A stretch of DNA of 64,000 nt from Asparagopsis taxiformis (GCA_030407315.1 JALQPE010002090.1:1-64000), one strand, 5' to 3'; counted from the first letter of the stretch, positions 43,508 through 54,971 are shown. Program-made: numbers and translations. The notes: generated by a model from the sequence alone, not told the origin.

Positions 43508-45737
43508 ATGGTTACGACTCGTAGTACCGATGCTAACACCCCGCGGCCCGCCGGCTCTGCTGGAGGTGGAGCGAGAAACCCCTTCGCAGGGCGCTCCCTC
43601 CCTCGTCGGGGCCGGTGCGCCGCCAGCGACGGAAGCGTCCGTCGCGCCCGCCCCATCCGTTAGGGCGGGAGAAGCCGTTGCTTCGCAGGCCGTCGCCTCT
43701 TCGTCTCGCCCGATGGCTCCGTCTCGCCTGGTGGCTTCCGTGACGCCTGCCGAGGCTGCTAGGGCCGTCGCCCCACGTGATGATGACGCAACGGCGTCCG
43801 ACTCGGGGAATTCGTCACCCGTCATTCCGGATGCCGCGGCCCCTTCGATGGGTGTAGCCGCGATGGCAGCGGCCGCTCGTTCGCGTCGTGCTGTGGCGGC
43901 GGCCCGCACGGGCGTGCCTCGTCGTGATGGCTCGCCGCGTTCTCCTCGCCAGGACCCCTCGCCGGAGGGTGGTGACCCCGTTGGGACAGTCGGCACCGCC
44001 TCACGTGGCGGTGCGGCGCTAAACGTAGGCGTCCTGACCCACGCGTGGGCTGCGTTGCCCCGCGTGGGTATCACGGATGACGATCTCGCCACGTTGGCTA
44101 GAGATCGTCTGGACGCCCGCGCGGTCGTCGACTATATGCGTTCCGCCGAAGATACGTGGGGGCGAGCAGCCGGGCGTCGTTTCGCCAACGGGCCGCCGGG
44201 ATCGGAACGTTACCAGATCCCGGCGTCGATACGTTGCGACCGCTCGTGGTTGCGTGACGTCAACGACGCGATCTACGTCGACCGTATGGACGCATACTTA
44301 TGGAAGGGGACGCCCGAGGAACCGCCGTTCATCTCGGTGTCGTCCGTATTCGTATGTCCGCGGACACTTTCCGAAAGGCAACGTGCCGAATGGAAGACTG
44401 CTCTTTCGTTGAGCGTCATCTCCAAAAGCGTCGTGTCGTACGATGACCACTTCGCTCTCCGCCACGTGAACGCGGACGACTATCGTGTGTCGCACGCGTC
44501 AGCTCCGTGGGTCGTCCCGAGCGAGCTCTACTTCCCGCCGTTGCCGGAAGTAGTCGAGGAGTTTCCGTACCCCCGTGGGTCGTCCACGTTATTACCACGC
44601 GTGGTACATTATTTCACCGATGCCGTGAAGGACGCGCCTGCCCCCGTGAAGGAACGTTTCCTTATGGCCGTGGACATCGAACACGCAGCGATGCTCGCGT
44701 GCTCGCTATTCGTGGAACGTCGTGTGTTCGGGCGCGCGTGCCTACTGCCGGAGTCCACGTTGGACTTCCTGGCCGATTACGAGATGCTTCGTGCAATCCC
44801 GGTTGACGGTTCCGACACGTTTGTCTCCGTCACCAGCGCGTTGGCTGAGGTTCGCGGCGCCCTTGCGTTGGGGCCGGAGTATCGGGTTATACGTCCCGAT
44901 TACGCAAGCGGCGATAACCAGGAGTTCGTCTCCGTTCGTAGCGATGGGGCTTACGTGCCGCGGGTCGCTTCCCGTTCCGAACGCCGTCGTGGCAATCGTG
45001 CCGGTTATTTCGGCGGCCTCGGGGGCAACGAGCGCCCCCGAGGGACGCGTTCTGGCCGTCGTGGCCATCAAAACGAAGCGCCGCGTGCGCCGGATCCTCG
45101 AGAGGTCGTGCCACGCGAGGCTACGGGAGGGGGCAACGTTGCCCAGGTCGGTCGTCCGAATGTGGCCACGCCGGCCGAACGCGCGCCACGCTTCGTTAGC
45201 CTGGACGACCGCGTCTCCGATGAGGATGCCCGTCGGCTTCTCGGTACGTCGATGTCCGCTCCGCCTCGTGCGGACGGCTGGGTTATCCGTTCCCTCATCT
45301 CGTCCGTGGCTCGCGCAGCCGAAGAGTTCAGGGCCCAGACGTTGGACCTGACTGCCCGCTTGGCAACGGAACGCGCGATTTCGGAGCGTCTCGCCGCGGC
45401 GACTCGTAGTTACGCGCCGCCCGTTGGCGTTCGTAATGAACCGTACGGTTACGCGAGTGGCGGCGGCTTCGGCGACCCCGTCGGGTATGGTCACGCAGCG
45501 GCGTACCTGCCACGCGACCCCGCTCCGGCGCGCCCTTCGGATACGCGCAGTCACGGGACTGCGGATCCTTACGCTAGGGATCCCGCGTCTCGTCGCGAGC
45601 GAGCCCCCGTGGTCACGCAGACCGTCGATCCGTACGCGCCGGGCTTCGTTCAGCCCACTCGCAGCCGCAGCCACGATAGCCGCGGCGAAGGCCCTGGTCC
45701 GTATGACCCTGCGGGCAAGCGTTCTCGTCGCTACTAG
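43508..45737 (+). pseudogene. Antisense gene of Gypsy B, copy 2, frameshifted near its start
   Basis: It is the same gene as 39325-41553. One extra C in the run at 43579-43582 (CCCC versus CCC in copy 1) shifts the frame after ~25 codons. The rest stays open to 45737 with only scattered substitutions (such as GGGNVAQ for EQGNVAQ). Unless the insertion is an assembly error, this copy makes only a short peptide. Confidence 0.75.
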
Positions 45738-46790
45738 GTCGTTCCTAGGTTAGTTCGTAGGCCACGTCGGCTCTAGCATCGTATTGCTTCGTAAACTTCG
45801 TCTTGTTTCTTTGCGTAATCGCATGGCTCCGTTGAGCTTCGTAATTTGCGTTTGGCAGGTCGTCTGCAGCAGAGGAGGGGTTTAGCGTTAAGCCCCTCCC
45901 CACAATTTTTTTTGTTGTGGCGTCTACCCCGTCGGGTGTCGTAAGGCTTACGTAGCCCGTGTTTCGAGTTCGCGGCGGCGCGTGCCCGTTGGCAGGTTCG
46001 TAACACACGCAATTATTCGGCAAAGCGGCGGCGCGTAGCGGCGGCTTTTCACTGCGAGTGGTACGTTAACCTCGATCTTAGAGCCCGTTGGCGTGCGTAT
46101 CATTTAGTAACTAACTCGCAAATCGTTTCCGCCGTCGTTTCTCGTTCGGATAACCCCGTCGGGTGTCGGATTTCGTTGAGCATTCGAGCTCCTTAGCGCG
46201 TAGCACATCGGTGCCCATTTTAATTTGCTCCGATGAGCTGGGCGAAAATTTCGTCGAACGTCAGACCGACGGGCGTGTGAGTCGGTTTGACGTTCTACGC
46301 CGTGGCGTGTATGTAGTAATTCGTCGCAGTACGTTGCGGTTTCGTTGACGACGTGGTGGCCGGCGGGCTTGGCTTTTCGTATAGCCGTTGACGTCATTAG
46401 CGCCGTCGCGCTTCGCGTTGCCGCGGCTTCACGTTGGCCAGTGGCGTTATCATTTTGTAACTATCTCGGAATTCGTTTCCGCCGTCGTTCCTCGTGCGGA
46501 TAACCCCGTCGGGTGTCGAATTCCGTTGAGCATTCGAGCTCTCTGGCACGTAGCACGTCGGTGCCAATTTTAATTCGCTCCGGTGAGCTGGACGGAAAAT
46601 TCGCTAAGCGTCAGGCCGACTCGCGCGTGAGTTGGCTTGACGCTTCACGCCGTTGCGTGTACGCGGTAGTGCGTCGTGGTGCGTCGCGGTTCCGTAGACA
46701 ACGTTTTTGCCGGCGGGCTTGGCTTTTCGTATAGCCGTTAACACCGTTAGCGCCGTCGCGCTTCACGTTCCCGCGGCTTCACGTTAGCCG
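45738..46790. repeat. Gypsy B spacer with two 350-bp tandem repeats
   Basis: The word TAACCCCGTCGGGTGTCG recurs at 46151 and 46501, exactly 350 bp apart. The surrounding ~350 bp are repeated with moderate divergence (~46080-46430 and ~46430-46790). The partial spacer at 41554-42242 contains only the first unit and stops at its end. Confidence 0.8.
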
Positions 46791-48039
46791 GTGGCGCAAT
46801 CGTTGCGCTAGTCCGCTTCGTGTGGTGGCGTCGTTCGCCGCGGCGTCCGAGGAGCGTTTCGTTAGCTCATTCGTTATGTGGTGCGACGTGCACCTGGGCA
46901 TACGTAATGCTCGCCCTCTACGCCGTTGCGTAATTCCGTTTATTCGACTTGCGAACCCGACGGGGGCGCGATTGACGCAGTCGCTTCGCATGCCCGCGGG
47001 CGTTTGAGGCTGTTACGTGAGCCAACTTTTCGTCGGCTTGTTGCCTTCAGCTGTGCCGTTTACGTTGGCTACCAGCTTGTACGCCGTTGCGTATTCGTGT
47101 TTCGTTACGTGCGTTCGACTGGCCGGCGGGCTTTTCGCTTTCGCGCGTCGTTCGTTATGCCCGCGTGGCAGGACACCGTTGTGTCGTTCCGTGGTTGCCG
47201 TACGTGGCTACCGCGTTCGGCGTCGTGCCTCACGATGGCGATACGGTTCGCCGTCCGTCGTCGCGGCCTCGTTGGCTCGTCTTTCGCACGCTTTACTCGC
47301 GCGCTTCGTGCGCTGAGACCCGTTGGTCTAATTCGTCGGCTAACGTATAGCTTCGTTCCGCTTCGTGCGGGGAGTTTCGTAATGAGGCCGTTGCCATCTT
47401 CGCTGGGGACGCGTCCGTCCTACGTCGTTTCTCCGCCTACCGGCGTCACGTTGCCGTTAGCTCGCGAGCTGTTTGGCGTTGACCTCGTTGGTCGATGCGA
47501 CTCGTTGTCAGCGGTTGTCCACGGGGACGTACGATGGCTCACGTGACATGCCAAAATTACGAAATTTTCGGGGCACGCGTGTCCCGAGATTTGGCCGGAT
47601 TAGCGCACTGTAATCGGCCCGATTTTTCGTACCGTGCGTCCATGGCCCGCTGGCCCAAGTATAATTTTTCGCGCGAAAAATCTGACGTGTTGTCCGTCCG
47701 TGGCCCGTGGTGTCGTCACCTTTGCCCGTGGGACGGTCAACACTGTCGAGCCAGTCGTGGCTCTTCACATCGTGTGAATCGTCCGCGCGTGGACTCGTCG
47801 TCCAATCTTTCGTTGGCGCTCGTGCCTCCACCAACGTATGGTGTCGAAAACGAAAAGAGCGACGGCTCTAGCACGCATCGCGCCCCCCCCCAACGCAAGG
47901 GTGGACGTCCCGGCCACTCGTTGTGCCTTCGCTTCTCGTTCGTGCGGCTCGTCGCCTTCGTTTGTTGCATCGTGCAACGTCGCGCACGCGTGCGCTTAAC
48001 CCGACGCTCGTGTGCGTTTTCGGGGGCCGTCGTGGCCTT
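46791..48039. other. Gypsy B region between the tandem repeats and the pol stop; nothing recognised
   Basis: GC-rich, CGT-rich sequence with only chance-looking open frames. It contains an 18-bp perfect palindrome ATTTTTCGCGCGAAAAAT at 47664-47681. Confidence 0.4.
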
Positions 48040-51000
48040 TCACGTTGTTGCTCGTCGCACGCGTGCGAAGTATCGAGAGACGCTCTCTTCAGATACGTTC
48101 CGGCGGGGTTCCCACGTAGGGTTACGATACCCGACCCACTTCACGAGGAAGTCTAACGTTCCGTCCTCGTTCACGCGGTGGTTGAGTAGGTCGTCTACTA
48201 CATACGCTGGACCGTCGCGGTTCTTGTCGAGGTCTGCCTCGGTGGCATCGTATGGCTCCGGCGGGGGCGCGTTCGCCGGCGTTGGCGCGTACGCAACGCG
48301 GTCCGAGTTGACACGTTCAACTACGTCTCCTCGTTGGATGACGAACGTTCGTACGTCGTTACGTAGTACGCGGAACGGTCCCAACGCGTGGTTGCCGAGC
48401 TTCGTGCCCTTCGTGGTCCCGTCCGTCGGGTCGATGAATACGTATTCTCCCGCGCGGATGTTTCGATTCGAGACACGGACTCGTTTGTCGAAATTTCGTT
48501 TATAACGTGCCTGCGCGGCCTTCAGCGTTCGATACGCGTTATCCATCGTTGTGGCGAGCTCACGAACGTAAGTGGCTCGCCCTCCCCCGTCGGGTAGTTC
48601 GCGGTTCGTTACCGACGTGTGTAGCGCCAACGGTGGCGGTGGATTCGTGAGAATCAAGTCGAAGGGCGTCGTGCCCGTGCTCGAATGCACATGCGTGTTG
48701 TACGCAAACGTTAACGCCGATGCGTATCGATCCCAGTCGTTCTGGTTTTCGTTCACGTAATTGCGCAGCATCGCCAGGATCGTCCTGTTGTAGCGCTCCA
48801 CCTGCCCGTTCGTTTGGGGGTGGTACGTCGACGTAAAGACGTTCGTTACGCCAATCTCGTTGCAGACGCGCTGGAAAAACTTAGCAGCGAACTGCTTTCC
48901 GTTATCGCTTATGAGCGTCCGTGGGGGTCCATACGAGAAGACCCACGCGTTGACGAACGCGCTCGCCACGTTGGCGGAATCGATATTTCGTAGAGGTACG
49001 ACTCTAGTCAGCTTCGTGAAGCGGTCCGTTATCACGAGAATAAATCGGTTACCACGCGTGGTCTTCGTAAGCGGACCTAGTATGTCGATACATAGGTCTC
49101 GCAGCGGCTCCGTAGCCGGAAATAAACGTAACGGGTTCGTCCGTTTGCGAAGCTTCACGCGGTTCTTCGCACATCCAACGCAGTTTCGTACCGTTGCGTG
49201 GATGTCGGCGGCCATCGCGGGCCAGTAGTACGTCCTCCGTAGGGTATAGTACATACGCGTTTGCCCGGGATGTCCAGCGAGGACGTGGTGGTGCGTTAAC
49301 TCCAGCAGCCGCGGCCGTAACGAAGCCGGCACAACGATTTGTGTACGTTCCTCATCGTGAGGGTTCCGGCGTCGGAGTAGGCCATCGTGGCCTTCGAAGA
49401 ATGCAGCGTCCTGCGTCTCGGACTGTCGTGTCAGTATCGTTTGACAGAACGCGTCCTCGCGTTGAGCTTCGATAAGCTCGTCCCTCGTAATGGGAAGCTG
49501 AACGTCAGCTGGTGGCACGCGTGCCGAATCGTCTTCAGCAGCGCGCTGTTCGTCGAGGAAATCCGGTTCCTCGTCAAGAACGTCATCGAGCGACGCGTCG
49601 CGGTTGAACTCGAGGCCATCGTGGCCAGCCGTCGTGGCTGATGTTCGTTCATCACGAGTCTCGTTCGACGGGTCGTCGTGACCCCTGGCATTCGTTGCCT
49701 TTTTACGTACGGACGTCGTTCGTCCTTGCCCATTTCGTGTGGGTTGTCGCCGACTGCGAGTCGTCACGAGGACCGCGTCCCCGTACGATGGTACGTCATC
49801 GTCGACGGGTCGACCGTCGTCATACGTAGATATCACACGTGATAAAGCGTCAGGTACCTGGTGCACGCGCCCAGGCCTGTACGTGACTTCGAAATCGAAT
49901 TCGGCAACGCGTAGCCTCCATCGTAGTAGTCGTCCGGACGCGTCCGTTAACGTCATCAGCCAACGTAAGGCTTCGTGGTCCGTACGTACGGTAAATCGTT
50001 GACCCTCTACGTAGGGTCGGAGCGACGTTATCGCCCAAACGACGGAGTAGCACTCGCGCTCCGTTGCCGAGTAACCGCGTTCGGTTTCGTTAAGGGTCTT
50101 CGACCAGTACCCAATCGGCACCCATTCGTTGGGCTTATCTTCGTTTTGCTGCTGGAGCAACGTAGCTCCCAGCTGATACGCCGACGCGTCGGTATCGATC
50201 ATGAACGGACGTCCCGCCTTCGGAAGGTGCAATACTGGTGGCGACACCAGTATTGTCTTCAACGTTTCGAACGCATTCGTTTGCGCGTCCGTTGGGTTCG
50301 TCCAATCGGGGGAAGCGTCCTTCTTCAACATCGTGTTGAGTGGCCGAGCGATCTCGGCATACGCCTTTACGAAACGGCGGTAAACGTTGGCCGCGCCCAA
50401 AAACGATCGACATTGCGTCTTGTCGCGTGGGAACGTAGCCGTACGAAAGGCTTCCTTGTTCCGAGCTGCGACGTGCAGCTTCCCTGGGGTAATCACGTGC
50501 CCCAGGTAGTCAACTCGTGGTTGAAAGAACGAGCACTTCGTGAGCTTTAACGTTACTCCCGCTGCGCGTAGCAGGGAAAGCACCTGGTCAACGTGACCCA
50601 GGTGAGACTCGAGGTCTTTCGAAAAGACGATTACGTCGTCTAAGTAGACCAGGCACGATTGCCAACGTACTCCGGAGAGGATGATGTCCAACGTCCGCTG
50701 AAACGTAGCGGGGGCATTTCGTAGCCCGAATGGCATTCGCACGTAGCGATACGTTCCCATGAAAGACGTAAACGTTGTCTTATCACGGTCCTCGGCGGAG
50801 ACGGGCACTTGCCAGTAACCGGCGTTACAATCGAGTGTCGTGAAGATGGCGGCGTCGCCCAACGAATCAAGGCAGTCTTCCATACGAGGAAGCGGGTACG
50901 AATCAGCGATCGTTTTCGCGTTCAAACGCCTGTAATCGACACAGAAACGTAAGGATCCGTCCTTCTTCGGCACCAACACGATTGGTGACGCCCATTCGCT

Positions 51001-52629
51001 GGACGCGGGTTCGATAACCCCTTCGTTGAGCATCTTCGTGATCTGCTCCTCGGCTATCGTACGTAAAGCCGGACCCTGACGATAGGGCATTGAACGTATG
51101 GGCCGCGTGCCCGGTTCGAGTTCGATTCGATGCTCCGTAGCATTGATTTCGCCGAGGCGTCCGCTCGTCCACATTGACGAATGTGTAGCTAGCATCTCGT
51201 TGATGCGCTTTCGTAAATCCTCGTCGTCGAGGTGCGACAAATCGATTGTCGACTGCCAATCCGTGGCGGGGTCGTTCCCCTTTTCGTTGACCAACGGGTC
51301 TGGCGTTTCGTCGCCCAACCCGTTCGTATTCGTCCGTGTCGTCGCGTCGACTAGCGGTAGGTTCAAAACCTTCGCGAGGGCTTCGCCGCCCTCACGCTTG
51401 AGTGGGACGATTCCCAGCGGGGAGCGTACCGCGTACGCAATCGTTGCGCCTTTCGGCAATTCGCGGTCCTTCTTCGTGAAGTTCGACACGATGATAGAGA
51501 ACGTCTCTCTCGGTCCTACGTCGACCACTCCGTTGGCTATGCGCAGCCCATGCCGGAATTGCACCGACGCTTTCGGTTCGAGGAACACGAGTCCGGTCGC
51601 ATCCGTCGTCACGTTGACGGTCCGTTGCGACATCGCCGGTACACGCGTGTACTTCGTCAGGCGAACCGAGAACGTTCGGCTCGGCCTATTCGAGGCCGCG
51701 TTACGCTCGCGGCGTTTCGGGGGCTCCACGTTTGGATTCGTCTCCTCCCCCTCCTCGTACGGAGTCGTCGTATCGCCCTCCGCGATAATGGGTATCGTAT
51801 CCCCCCGATGGAGGTCGATTGTCTGCGCTCGACAGCGTATAGCATCGACATGCTTCGACATGAACGACGTGCCCATTATAACGGGGACAGCCAGCGTGTT
51901 GGCTACGAAGAATTTTACGCGGAACAGCGAGTTCCCCAGCCTGACACGAAGCAGGATGGCGCCTTCGATAGGCAAACGTCGCCCGTTGGCGTCTCCGAGC
52001 TTCGGCAGCTCTTCGTCACGTAGACAGCGGTCGACCCAGTCGTAGGGTAGTAAACTTGTTCGTATCAAGTTGTAGCCGCTGCACGTATCCATCGCGATGG
52101 TAATCGCCCTCATCACGTTGAGGTCTAGTCCGATCGTTCCGGACACGATATAATGCTTCGACGCAAGTAGGCACGTATGCCCGTCGAGGACCAACGGTTC
52201 GGTCCTGACCGGCGCGCGGTCTACGTCTTCGCTAGCGGTTCGTCGCTTCATCGTGTGAGCCCGTATGGCTTCTTTTGCGTCGACACGCTTCGTATAAGCC
52301 GCGTGCTTGGCTTTCTCGCGCTCGGAAGCGTCGTGCTTCCGGGTAGCGCGTCTCGCTCGTCTGCGAGGCTTCCTCTTCGTGTGAGGTTCGTTCGTCCCGT
52401 CGGACTTCGTTTCTTCCCCCACGTCGGGTGTCGTGTGACTCGAGTTGGCCTTCGCGGCCGTGAGCTTTACGTAACTCTCGTTCATCGGTGAGCCTGCGGA
52501 GGACCAATCATCGACGTCGGTCGTCCCCCTTTTACGTAAGGGTTCAGGCGATGTGGGTGGCTCGTGACCTACATCGCCTGGTCGTTTCCCGGCGCGGGGC
52601 CGTTCGACACGTTGTCGTCGTGAGCCCAC
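48040..52629 (-). CDS. pol: Gypsy B pol polyprotein: protease, RT, RNase H, integrase, chromodomain
   Basis: The frame has no ATG at its head; the first codon counted here (52629) is GTG inside gag, and expression is expected by -1 frameshifting at 52584-52590. The protease active site reads AMDTCSGYN (D181-T182-C183), a departure from DTG. RT has DYRRLNAKTIADSYPLPRME, LDCNAGYWQ, MPFGLRNAPATFQ and YLDD at 662-665. RNase H has DTDASAYQLG and YSATERECYSVVWAI. The integrase zinc domain ends VRNCVGCAKNR; the catalytic core has CIDILGPL, ISDNGKQF and NGQVERYNR. The last ~55 residues are a chromodomain (LVKWVGYRN-PTWEP). All other catalytic residues are intact across 1529 codons. Confidence 0.96.
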   Translation of the reverse strand: MGSRRQRVERPRAGKRPGDVGHEPPTSPEPLRKRGTTDVDDWSSAGSPMNESYVKLTAAKANSSHTTPDVGEETKSDGTNEPHTKRKPRRRARRATRKHDASEREKAKHAAYTKRVDAKEAIRAHTMKRRTASEDVDRAPVRTEPLVLDGHTCLLASKHYIVSGTIGLDLNVMRAITIAMDTCSGYNLIRTSLLPYDWVDRCLRDEELPKLGDANGRRLPIEGAILLRVRLGNSLFRVKFFVANTLAVPVIMGTSFMSKHVDAIRCRAQTIDLHRGDTIPIIAEGDTTTPYEEGEETNPNVEPPKRRERNAASNRPSRTFSVRLTKYTRVPAMSQRTVNVTTDATGLVFLEPKASVQFRHGLRIANGVVDVGPRETFSIIVSNFTKKDRELPKGATIAYAVRSPLGIVPLKREGGEALAKVLNLPLVDATTRTNTNGLGDETPDPLVNEKGNDPATDWQSTIDLSHLDDEDLRKRINEMLATHSSMWTSGRLGEINATEHRIELEPGTRPIRSMPYRQGPALRTIAEEQITKMLNEGVIEPASSEWASPIVLVPKKDGSLRFCVDYRRLNAKTIADSYPLPRMEDCLDSLGDAAIFTTLDCNAGYWQVPVSAEDRDKTTFTSFMGTYRYVRMPFGLRNAPATFQRTLDIILSGVRWQSCLVYLDDVIVFSKDLESHLGHVDQVLSLLRAAGVTLKLTKCSFFQPRVDYLGHVITPGKLHVAARNKEAFRTATFPRDKTQCRSFLGAANVYRRFVKAYAEIARPLNTMLKKDASPDWTNPTDAQTNAFETLKTILVSPPVLHLPKAGRPFMIDTDASAYQLGATLLQQQNEDKPNEWVPIGYWSKTLNETERGYSATERECYSVVWAITSLRPYVEGQRFTVRTDHEALRWLMTLTDASGRLLRWRLRVAEFDFEVTYRPGRVHQVPDALSRVISTYDDGRPVDDDVPSYGDAVLVTTRSRRQPTRNGQGRTTSVRKKATNARGHDDPSNETRDERTSATTAGHDGLEFNRDASLDDVLDEEPDFLDEQRAAEDDSARVPPADVQLPITRDELIEAQREDAFCQTILTRQSETQDAAFFEGHDGLLRRRNPHDEERTQIVVPASLRPRLLELTHHHVLAGHPGQTRMYYTLRRTYYWPAMAADIHATVRNCVGCAKNRVKLRKRTNPLRLFPATEPLRDLCIDILGPLTKTTRGNRFILVITDRFTKLTRVVPLRNIDSANVASAFVNAWVFSYGPPRTLISDNGKQFAAKFFQRVCNEIGVTNVFTSTYHPQTNGQVERYNRTILAMLRNYVNENQNDWDRYASALTFAYNTHVHSSTGTTPFDLILTNPPPPLALHTSVTNRELPDGGGRATYVRELATTMDNAYRTLKAAQARYKRNFDKRVRVSNRNIRAGEYVFIDPTDGTTKGTKLGNHALGPFRVLRNDVRTFVIQRGDVVERVNSDRVAYAPTPANAPPPEPYDATEADLDKNRDGPAYVVDDLLNHRVNEDGTLDFLVKWVGYRNPTWEPRRNVSEESVSRYFARVRRATT

Positions 52630-54971
52630 GAAGCTCGTTCGTCATCGTGACTCGTTTCCACCTCGAGTGGTGTTTCGTCAGCGGAGGTCGTCACGTAGAC
52701 TCCGCTGCGGCCATTACGCTGGCCATTTCGTTCGTTCGCCCACGGGCGGGGGTCACGTCGGTCATTACGAAAGTCGCCGCGGCGCCTGTCGAAGGGCCTT
52801 CCCCCGTCACGATTGGGGTTTCGGAGTATCGTAGGCGGCGTGCCGTACCTCCGCGGGGTCACGTTCCCTCGCTCATCAGGTCGTTCCTGGTTACGTTTGG
52901 CCATTCGTTGGCGGAAGTACTCAGCCTGACGTGGGTTGCTCTTCACGTGGAAGAGGTAGTACTTGTACGCGAAAAAGATCCGTTGATCTGGCGTCAGACG
53001 CGGACACGTAAACGTCGAGTGGCCATCTTCGCGGCATGACCAACACGACAGCGTCCAGTAATCATTCGGGATTACGGAGTGCGCCAATTGCGTCTGCTCG
53101 CTCGTGAGCTTCGGCACGTCCTCGCATGGACGGTTCAATCGAGCTTCGAGCTCGTCCGGCTTTTCGTTTGCCGTTTTCGTATCGTTGGGCGGCGGCCCGT
53201 TCGTGAAGAGGATCGCCTCCAAATTCTCGGCAACGTGAACCGCAGCGAGCGACACGTCGTCGTCGTCCCTCGCGGGGATGTTCGGGTTACCATCGTGGTA
53301 ACTGGGCTCGTTAGCCCGTTCATTACGTAAGTACGCGGACTCATCGTAGTCCGCGAACTTCCTCGACTCGTGGTCGGAAATAGCCAACGTAGGCTTCACC
53401 GGAAACCGCACTTTCGGTTTCGCGGCTGACGCGACAGCTGCCGTACGTGCACGGAAGGTCGTTCCTTCGGCCGTCGCCAATCGTCTCACAACGGTGAGGT
53501 CGTTCCTCTCTCGTTCGGGGAGTGACCGGAGTCGTTCCGTCACTGCTGCCCGCGTCGAGGGCAGCAAACCACGTACGTAGTGGTGAACGAGGAGTCGATC
53601 CGTAAACACGTAGTTACACGCCCGCGTGGCGGTGTCGAGTCTATCAGCGTACTGATTCTCGTCCTCGTTAGGACTCTGCGTGATCATCGTGACCTTTTCG
53701 TAGGCCTCCTGCAGCACGTCGTCTTGCAGGTATCGTTTGATCAACGCGTTGATTACGTGAGGCCACGAGAACCTCTTCGTCGGATCAGTCGTGATCACAC
53801 CAGTCGTACACTGGGAATCGTAGAACCGTCGGGCGTCCCCTTCGAGGAAGAAGTGCAGCGCACGTACTGCCACTCCCTCGCACACTCCGAGTGTGCTGAA
53901 CCCATCACGTATTTGGGCGAGGAATCCGAGTAACGTAATCGGATTCCGGCCGGAGAACGGCTTTAACGTAGGGAAAAGTCCCTCCAGCTCACGTTTGAGC
54001 TTATGTACGCTTTGACTCTCGTTCACGTAGAGATGTTCACGTACATCGTTAAGTCGGTACATGCGGTACGACACCACGTTCGCAAATGCGTCGAGCATTG
54101 TCGTGTGCTCTGCCAACGCGTGGCAAACGGGTCCGAGGGCGTTCCCTGGTAAGCGTACCGCGTCGGCACGTTCGTTTTCGTGGACTCGCGTGTCCGTCGT
54201 GCCGAACGTACCCAGCCACGGAATGTACGTTTCACGTGGCGGGGGAGCTCTCGTATCGAATTGCGCAGCACGTGCTGCGTCCGCCGACCGCGCGTGGTCT
54301 GGCGTATCGTTAAAACGTAATTGCCTTCGTGGCGTCTCGTCGGGGTGGGCGATGGCTCGTTGCACTGTCGCCCCCCTTCCGTACGTTGTCGGGGTCGTCG
54401 GACCGGGTGTTGGTGGGTATCCTCCCGGAACGGCCGGGGAGGATTGCGAGTTATAGGCGCGCGAGCCTTCGTAATTCGGATCGCTTCCGCTCGGCGGAGC
54501 GGAACGTCCGGCGACGATTTCGTTGAATACTACGACAAACGAGTCGAGTCTTCCCTCCACGGCGGAGAGGCGGTTTCGTAAACCTTCGTTTTCCCGTTCG
54601 AGGGTCGCTGAGCGTTCACGTAACGCACGAGCTTCGCGCTCCGAGACTCCGAGTCTCTGCCTTACGGCTTCGTCGACGGCCGCGTCGCTCGCCCTTTCGA
54701 TGTGACCTCGAAGGTCTTCGTACACTACGCGTAGTGCCGTGGGAGTCACGTTCCCTTCGTTGAGCTGACCGCGCGTTGCGGGGTCCATACTCACGGACTC
54801 AAACGGGCTTACCGTACGTGGTAGCTGGCCGATCGCCTCGATATCCGGCGGGATAGATCGATCAGTCGCGAAGATCGCTTCTGCTGACAAGGCCACGTCG
54901 GCTTCGGCGTCCGCTGACGTTGGCAACGGTTGCCTGGGCGACGCGCTGGAATTCGACACAGCGTAATTCAT
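52569..54971 (-). CDS. gag: Gypsy B gag (800 aa)
   Basis: An intact frame from the ATG at 54971. The N-terminal third has a coiled coil (REARALRERSATLERENEGL) and a Pro/Ser-rich linker. The middle is the retrotransposon-gag core (TLKPFSGRNPITLLGFLAQI, YEKVTMITQSPNEDENQYAD). Near the C-terminus is the zinc knuckle CWSCREDGHSTFTC (C-x2-C-x4-H-x4-C), then an Arg/Asn-rich tail. It is homologous to the broken gag of Gypsy A. Gag forms the particle and packages RNA. It ends at TAG 52571-52569, overlapping pol. Confidence 0.93.
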   Translation of the reverse strand: MNYAVSNSSASPRQPLPTSADAEADVALSAEAIFATDRSIPPDIEAIGQLPRTVSPFESVSMDPATRGQLNEGNVTPTALRVVYEDLRGHIERASDAAVDEAVRQRLGVSEREARALRERSATLERENEGLRNRLSAVEGRLDSFVVVFNEIVAGRSAPPSGSDPNYEGSRAYNSQSSPAVPGGYPPTPGPTTPTTYGRGATVQRAIAHPDETPRRQLRFNDTPDHARSADAARAAQFDTRAPPPRETYIPWLGTFGTTDTRVHENERADAVRLPGNALGPVCHALAEHTTMLDAFANVVSYRMYRLNDVREHLYVNESQSVHKLKRELEGLFPTLKPFSGRNPITLLGFLAQIRDGFSTLGVCEGVAVRALHFFLEGDARRFYDSQCTTGVITTDPTKRFSWPHVINALIKRYLQDDVLQEAYEKVTMITQSPNEDENQYADRLDTATRACNYVFTDRLLVHHYVRGLLPSTRAAVTERLRSLPERERNDLTVVRRLATAEGTTFRARTAAVASAAKPKVRFPVKPTLAISDHESRKFADYDESAYLRNERANEPSYHDGNPNIPARDDDDVSLAAVHVAENLEAILFTNGPPPNDTKTANEKPDELEARLNRPCEDVPKLTSEQTQLAHSVIPNDYWTLSCWSCREDGHSTFTCPRLTPDQRIFFAYKYYLFHVKSNPRQAEYFRQRMAKRNQERPDERGNVTPRRYGTPPTILRNPNRDGGRPFDRRRGDFRNDRRDPRPWANERNGQRNGRSGVYVTTSADETPLEVETSHDDERASWAHDDNVSNGPAPGNDQAM
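52584..52590 (-). promoter_or_regulatory. -1 ribosomal frameshift heptamer G GGA AAC
   Basis: In the gag frame GGGAAAC sits as G GGA AAC, the X XXY YYZ pattern, 12 nt before the gag stop codon. Slipping back one base after AAC continues directly into pol (...GKRPGDVGHE). The same heptamer drives gag-pro shifting in several retroviruses. I did not verify a downstream pseudoknot. Confidence 0.85.

Noticed and set aside
46926..47546. 206-codon frame in the Gypsy B spacer
   Set aside because: No ATG context, domain or second copy supports it; Arg/Phe-rich composition follows from CGT-rich DNA.
47495..48505. 336-codon plus-strand frame overlapping the end of Gypsy B pol
   Set aside because: It is antisense to the chromodomain/integrase end of pol and shows only shadow-type Arg/Ser composition.
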